In this document: in pieces, positions 5,457 to 6,631 of the stretch
Layout: each line of letters begins with the position of its first letter
How positions within the stretch are numbered: position 1 is the stretch's first letter
DNA from: CAZGQY01 sp964528035
GTDB taxonomy: Bacteria; Pseudomonadota; Gammaproteobacteria; Methylococcales; UBA1147
Direction: 5' to 3'
NCBI GenBank assembly: GCA_964528035.1
Contig: CAZGQY010000216.1
Location: 1 to 6,631, forward strand
Length of the DNA: 6,631 bases
Program-made: the position numbers and the translations under genes
The notes under the pieces: model-generated
Databases searched by the model: none
What the model was told of the DNA's origin: nothing
The model's input: the letters and a program-made list of their open reading frames with translations, nothing else

Positions 5457-5739
5457 AATTCATAAGCAGGTTCGCGCAAGAAAAGACTTAAAAGGCGTGT
5501 GGCGATACTCCTTCAAAAAATGGGGAGAGAAACAAGCCGATCAATATTATGATGATCTGATTAAGGGCATGGATTTGATTGTCAGTTACCCGGAAATCGG
5601 ATATGCCTGTGACGACATTAAAAAGGGTTATCGGTGTTTTCAGATCAAAGAACATGAGGTCTATTATAAAATCACGAAGACCCGGATCGTAATCATCCGG
5701 GTTTTACATGAAAGCATGAAACCCGCGCTTCATTTTTGA
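5449..5739 (+). CDS. parE: ParE-family toxin (RelE/ParE superfamily)
   Basis: 96 aa, intact. Family hallmarks are RARKDLKGVWRYSFKKWGEKQA near the N-terminus (residues 9-30), ADQYYDDLIKGMDLIVSYPEIG in the middle (29-50) and the C-terminal strands GYRCFQIKEHEVYYKIT and RIVIIRVLHESMKP. Characterised ParE toxins inhibit DNA gyrase; this subgroup's target is assumed by homology. The start is inside the parD 3' end (ATGCTTAAA overlapping the GCT TAA end of parD), so synthesis depends on parD translation. An 11-6-11 inverted repeat begins 17 bp after the stop. It has no U-tract on this strand, so it is not an obvious terminator for parDE. Confidence 0.95.
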   Translation: MLKIHKQVRARKDLKGVWRYSFKKWGEKQADQYYDDLIKGMDLIVSYPEIGYACDDIKKGYRCFQIKEHEVYYKITKTRIVIIRVLHESMKPALHF

Positions 5740-5755
5740 TAAATTCCCCGAAAAG

Positions 5756-5783
5756 GTGAACAGTTTGGTAGTAAACTGTTCAC
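5756..5783. repeat. Candidate recombinase core site 2 (perfect 11-6-11 inverted repeat)
   Basis: Arms GTGAACAGTTT and AAACTGTTCAC are perfectly complementary around a 6-bp centre GGTAGT, the same geometry as XerCD dif (11-6-11) but with unrelated arm sequence. It lies just past parE and resembles the site at 5070-5097. Read on the minus strand it is followed by CCTTTTCGG, so a weak terminator for the small gene at 5797-5937 is the alternative explanation. Confidence 0.55.
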
Positions 5784-5796
5784 TGATGCGGCTGAA

Positions 5797-5937
5797 TTAG
5801 CGGCACCATTTGGGCTTCATGCTGCGGCGACGACCTCCGCCCCGGCGCGGGCCAGGTACGAATTTCTTATCATAGAATTTTCCGCCATAGCGGCGGGTGG
5901 GAACAATAGCCCGTTTGAAAGTAGCGCTTAACTTCAT
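5797..5937 (-). CDS. Small Arg/Lys/Gly-rich basic protein (46 aa)
   Basis: The ORF runs ATG (5937) to TAA (5797) and has a good ribosome site: AGGA with seven bases before the ATG. The product starts MKLSATFKRAIVPTRRYGG, continues KFYDKKFVPGPRRGGGRRR and ends SMKPKWCR. It is extremely basic, with an RRGGGRRR core, and has no membrane segment. Such composition suggests nucleic-acid binding, but I recognise no family. A longer frame over the same DNA (5870-6058) lacks a comparable start and runs through the terminator, so I prefer this one. It follows a short leader ORF and an intrinsic terminator on the same strand, suggesting attenuated expression. Low-complexity basic frames can arise by chance; the SD and clean start argue for a real gene. 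Confidence 0.5.
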   Translation of the reverse strand: MKLSATFKRAIVPTRRYGGKFYDKKFVPGPRRGGGRRRSMKPKWCR

Positions 5938-6003
5938 GGATTAATCCTGCGCCGATCAGAAAATAATTGATAGATCGGGGGTGATGTTTTCCACGGGTCC
6001 GGT

Positions 6004-6045
6004 AAAAAGCCCGCTGTCTGAGTGTGAGATCAAACAACGGGCTTT
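6004..6045 (-). terminator. Intrinsic terminator on the minus strand
   Basis: On the minus strand AAAGCCCGTTGT pairs with ACAGCGGGCTTT (12 bp, one U-G pair) around a 16-nt loop and ends in five T. It would stop leftward transcription from the 6100-6600 region before the 46-aa gene. The loop holds the stop codon of the short ORF at 6030-6071. Confidence 0.7.
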
Positions 6046-6071
6046 GGCGATTTATCACCTTTGACGGTCAT
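6030..6071 (-). CDS. Possible 13-residue leader peptide
   Basis: ATG at 6071, thirteen codons (MTVKGDKSPKPVV), TGA at 6030-6032, with GGTGG 8 nt before the ATG. It runs through the first arm of the terminator at 6004-6045 and stops in its loop, so a translating ribosome would prevent the hairpin from forming. That is the layout of a translation-controlled attenuator. Alternatively it is the start of a decayed longer gene: beyond the stop the frame continues SHTQTAGF. No strong run of one regulatory amino acid is present. Confidence 0.35.
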   Translation of the reverse strand: MTVKGDKSPKPVV

Positions 6072-6101
6072 CGGGTTTCCACCCTGTACCGTATTAGGAT
6101 C

Positions 6102-6386
6102 TTAACGCCCTGCTTTCCATCCTGTCAAAGAATGAGCCGAGTCGAATAATGTCGGTGAGGGATAACACCCCGAACCCGTCAAAACCCACCACGGGGCAAA
6201 TTTGGGCGAAAAACACCCATGCTTTGCTATGGGTCAAAGTGATTTCGCCGCTTAAATCGGCTCTGACAAAGCCGTTATACGCCGCCAGCCCTTAGATACC
6301 GGGGTTTTACGCCTCCCCTGCCCTGAATAAGCCAGTCATGAAATGACCGCCCCTACAGGAGGTAGGGGTGCTGAGTTTGAATTCAT
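6102..6386 (-). pseudogene. Relic frame with three internal stops, faintly Ash/Icd-like
   Basis: From the ATG at 6386 one frame of 95 codons ends with TAA at 6102 but is broken by TGA at codon 17, TAA at codon 45 and TGA at codon 51. Between the stops it reads like protein: MNSNSAPLPPVGAVIS, then SGQGRRKTPVSKGWRRITAL, then IAKHGCFSPKFAPWWV. From memory, GQGRR...PVSKG...TALSEP resembles leader-region proteins of the Ash/Icd-like group in P4-type satellites; I could not check this. A second minus frame is also open over 6094-6291 and ends FFDRMESRALRS, without an ATG. Several perfect hairpins lie in the same stretch (6215-6234, 6258-6274, 6335-6347, 6350-6368). The conserved thing may therefore be RNA structure, with the frames as by-products. 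Confidence 0.35.
6350..6368 (-). other. Stable hairpin in the relic region
   Basis: Perfect 7-bp arms CCCCTAC and GTAGGGG with a 5-nt loop. A 5-bp hairpin GTCAT-GAA-ATGAC (6335-6347) is immediately adjacent. Neither has a T-tract. The cluster suggests a structured RNA leader on the minus strand, but no known RNA family is recognised. Confidence 0.45.
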
Positions 6387-6493
6387 CGCTTCAAAATACA
6401 GGATGTATGATTAAACGAATACAGGTGCGGAGCCTGATAACGCGGCCGGAAGCTATGACGCGAGCGACTAAACCCGTAGCCGTCACTAACACT

Positions 6494-6520
6494 AAAACAC
6501 GCGCCCTGCTGACGTGTTTT
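6494..6520. terminator. Possible bidirectional terminator hairpin
   Basis: Arms AAAACACG and CGTGTTTT (8 bp) surround an 11-nt loop; A-rich and T-rich flanks could let it act in either direction. It is framed by direct copies of AGCCGTCAC at 6478-6486 and 6531-6539. The stretch 6387-6631 holds no gene that I can support on either strand. Confidence 0.4.
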
Positions 6521-6631
6521 AAAAGCTATCAGCCGTCACAAAAGCCAATTATTTCCATAAAATCTGGCGCCTGGCCCCACCTGCCAAGCCTCTTTTACGA
6601 TGTTGCAACAAAAACAGGTGTGATACTTTGG

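Noticed and set aside
3905..5783. Integron with attC cassettes
   Set aside because: The recombinase lacks the length and N-terminal domain of IntI, and the inverted repeats lack GTTRRRY/RYYYAAC attC boxes.
5870..6058. 62-aa minus-strand ORF overlapping the 46-aa gene
   Set aside because: It runs across the terminator hairpin and lacks the well-spaced SD seen for the 46-aa frame.
6061..6631. tmRNA, RNase P RNA or tRNA in the structured right end
   Set aside because: No tag-peptide plus T-arm, no RNase P conserved blocks and no GTTCRA-type T-loop with acceptor stem were found on either strand.
1..6631. CRISPR array
   Set aside because: No set of three or more regularly spaced direct repeats is present.

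Overview
The window looks like an accessory island of a proteobacterium, most likely an alphaproteobacterium. The pointers are a PEP-CTERM/exosortase-type secreted protein, a proteobacterial-style higBA module, and an interspersed GCCTCCGGCGGG-type motif of a kind I remember from alphaproteobacterial intergenic DNA. The taxonomic call is tentative. Two toxin-antitoxin modules, a short tyrosine recombinase, a HEPN-like protein and a probable satellite-phage relic lie within 6.6 kb, and base composition shifts abruptly between neighbours (AT-rich HEPN gene beside a GC-richer recombinase). There is no rRNA, tRNA or CRISPR array. Layout: (1) 41-1141, minus strand: an unidentified Trp-rich acidic protein, then a HigB toxin/HigA antitoxin operon read from a promoter that overlaps a perfect 10-3-10 palindrome and appears to give a leaderless higB mRNA. 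(2) 1170-1912: mostly non-coding, with an interspersed repeat, a doubtful minus-strand ORF that a T7 tract may break, a near-consensus sigma-54 promoter and a leader hairpin. (3) 1913-3737, plus strand: a two-gene operon of a secreted metzincin-type zinc protease with a C-terminal PEP-CTERM sorting signal and a second exported protein of unknown function, closed by a strong terminator at 3829-3854. (4) 3905-5783: a 28-bp palindrome, a HEPN-like gene carrying the RX4HXY motif, a convergent 195-aa tyrosine recombinase, and a parDE toxin-antitoxin operon. parDE lies between two related 28-bp sites, each built as 11-bp arms around a 6-bp centre, which is the geometry of a Xer/dif core site. (5) 5797-6631, minus strand: a 46-aa Arg/Lys/Gly-rich protein preceded by a 13-codon leader ORF and an intrinsic terminator, then a hairpin-rich relic whose reading frame is broken by three stops and faintly resembles Ash/Icd-like satellite-phage proteins. 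How the parts may work together: the metzincin and its partner would be exported, the protease then processed by an exosortase encoded elsewhere, with expression tied to RpoN as described for PEP-CTERM regulons. The recombinase, the two 28-bp sites and parDE could form a small mobile toxin-antitoxin cassette comparable to Acinetobacter pdif modules but with unrelated arms and a recombinase encoded beside it. That cassette is the most novel candidate here. It is an inference from site geometry and has not been demonstrated.
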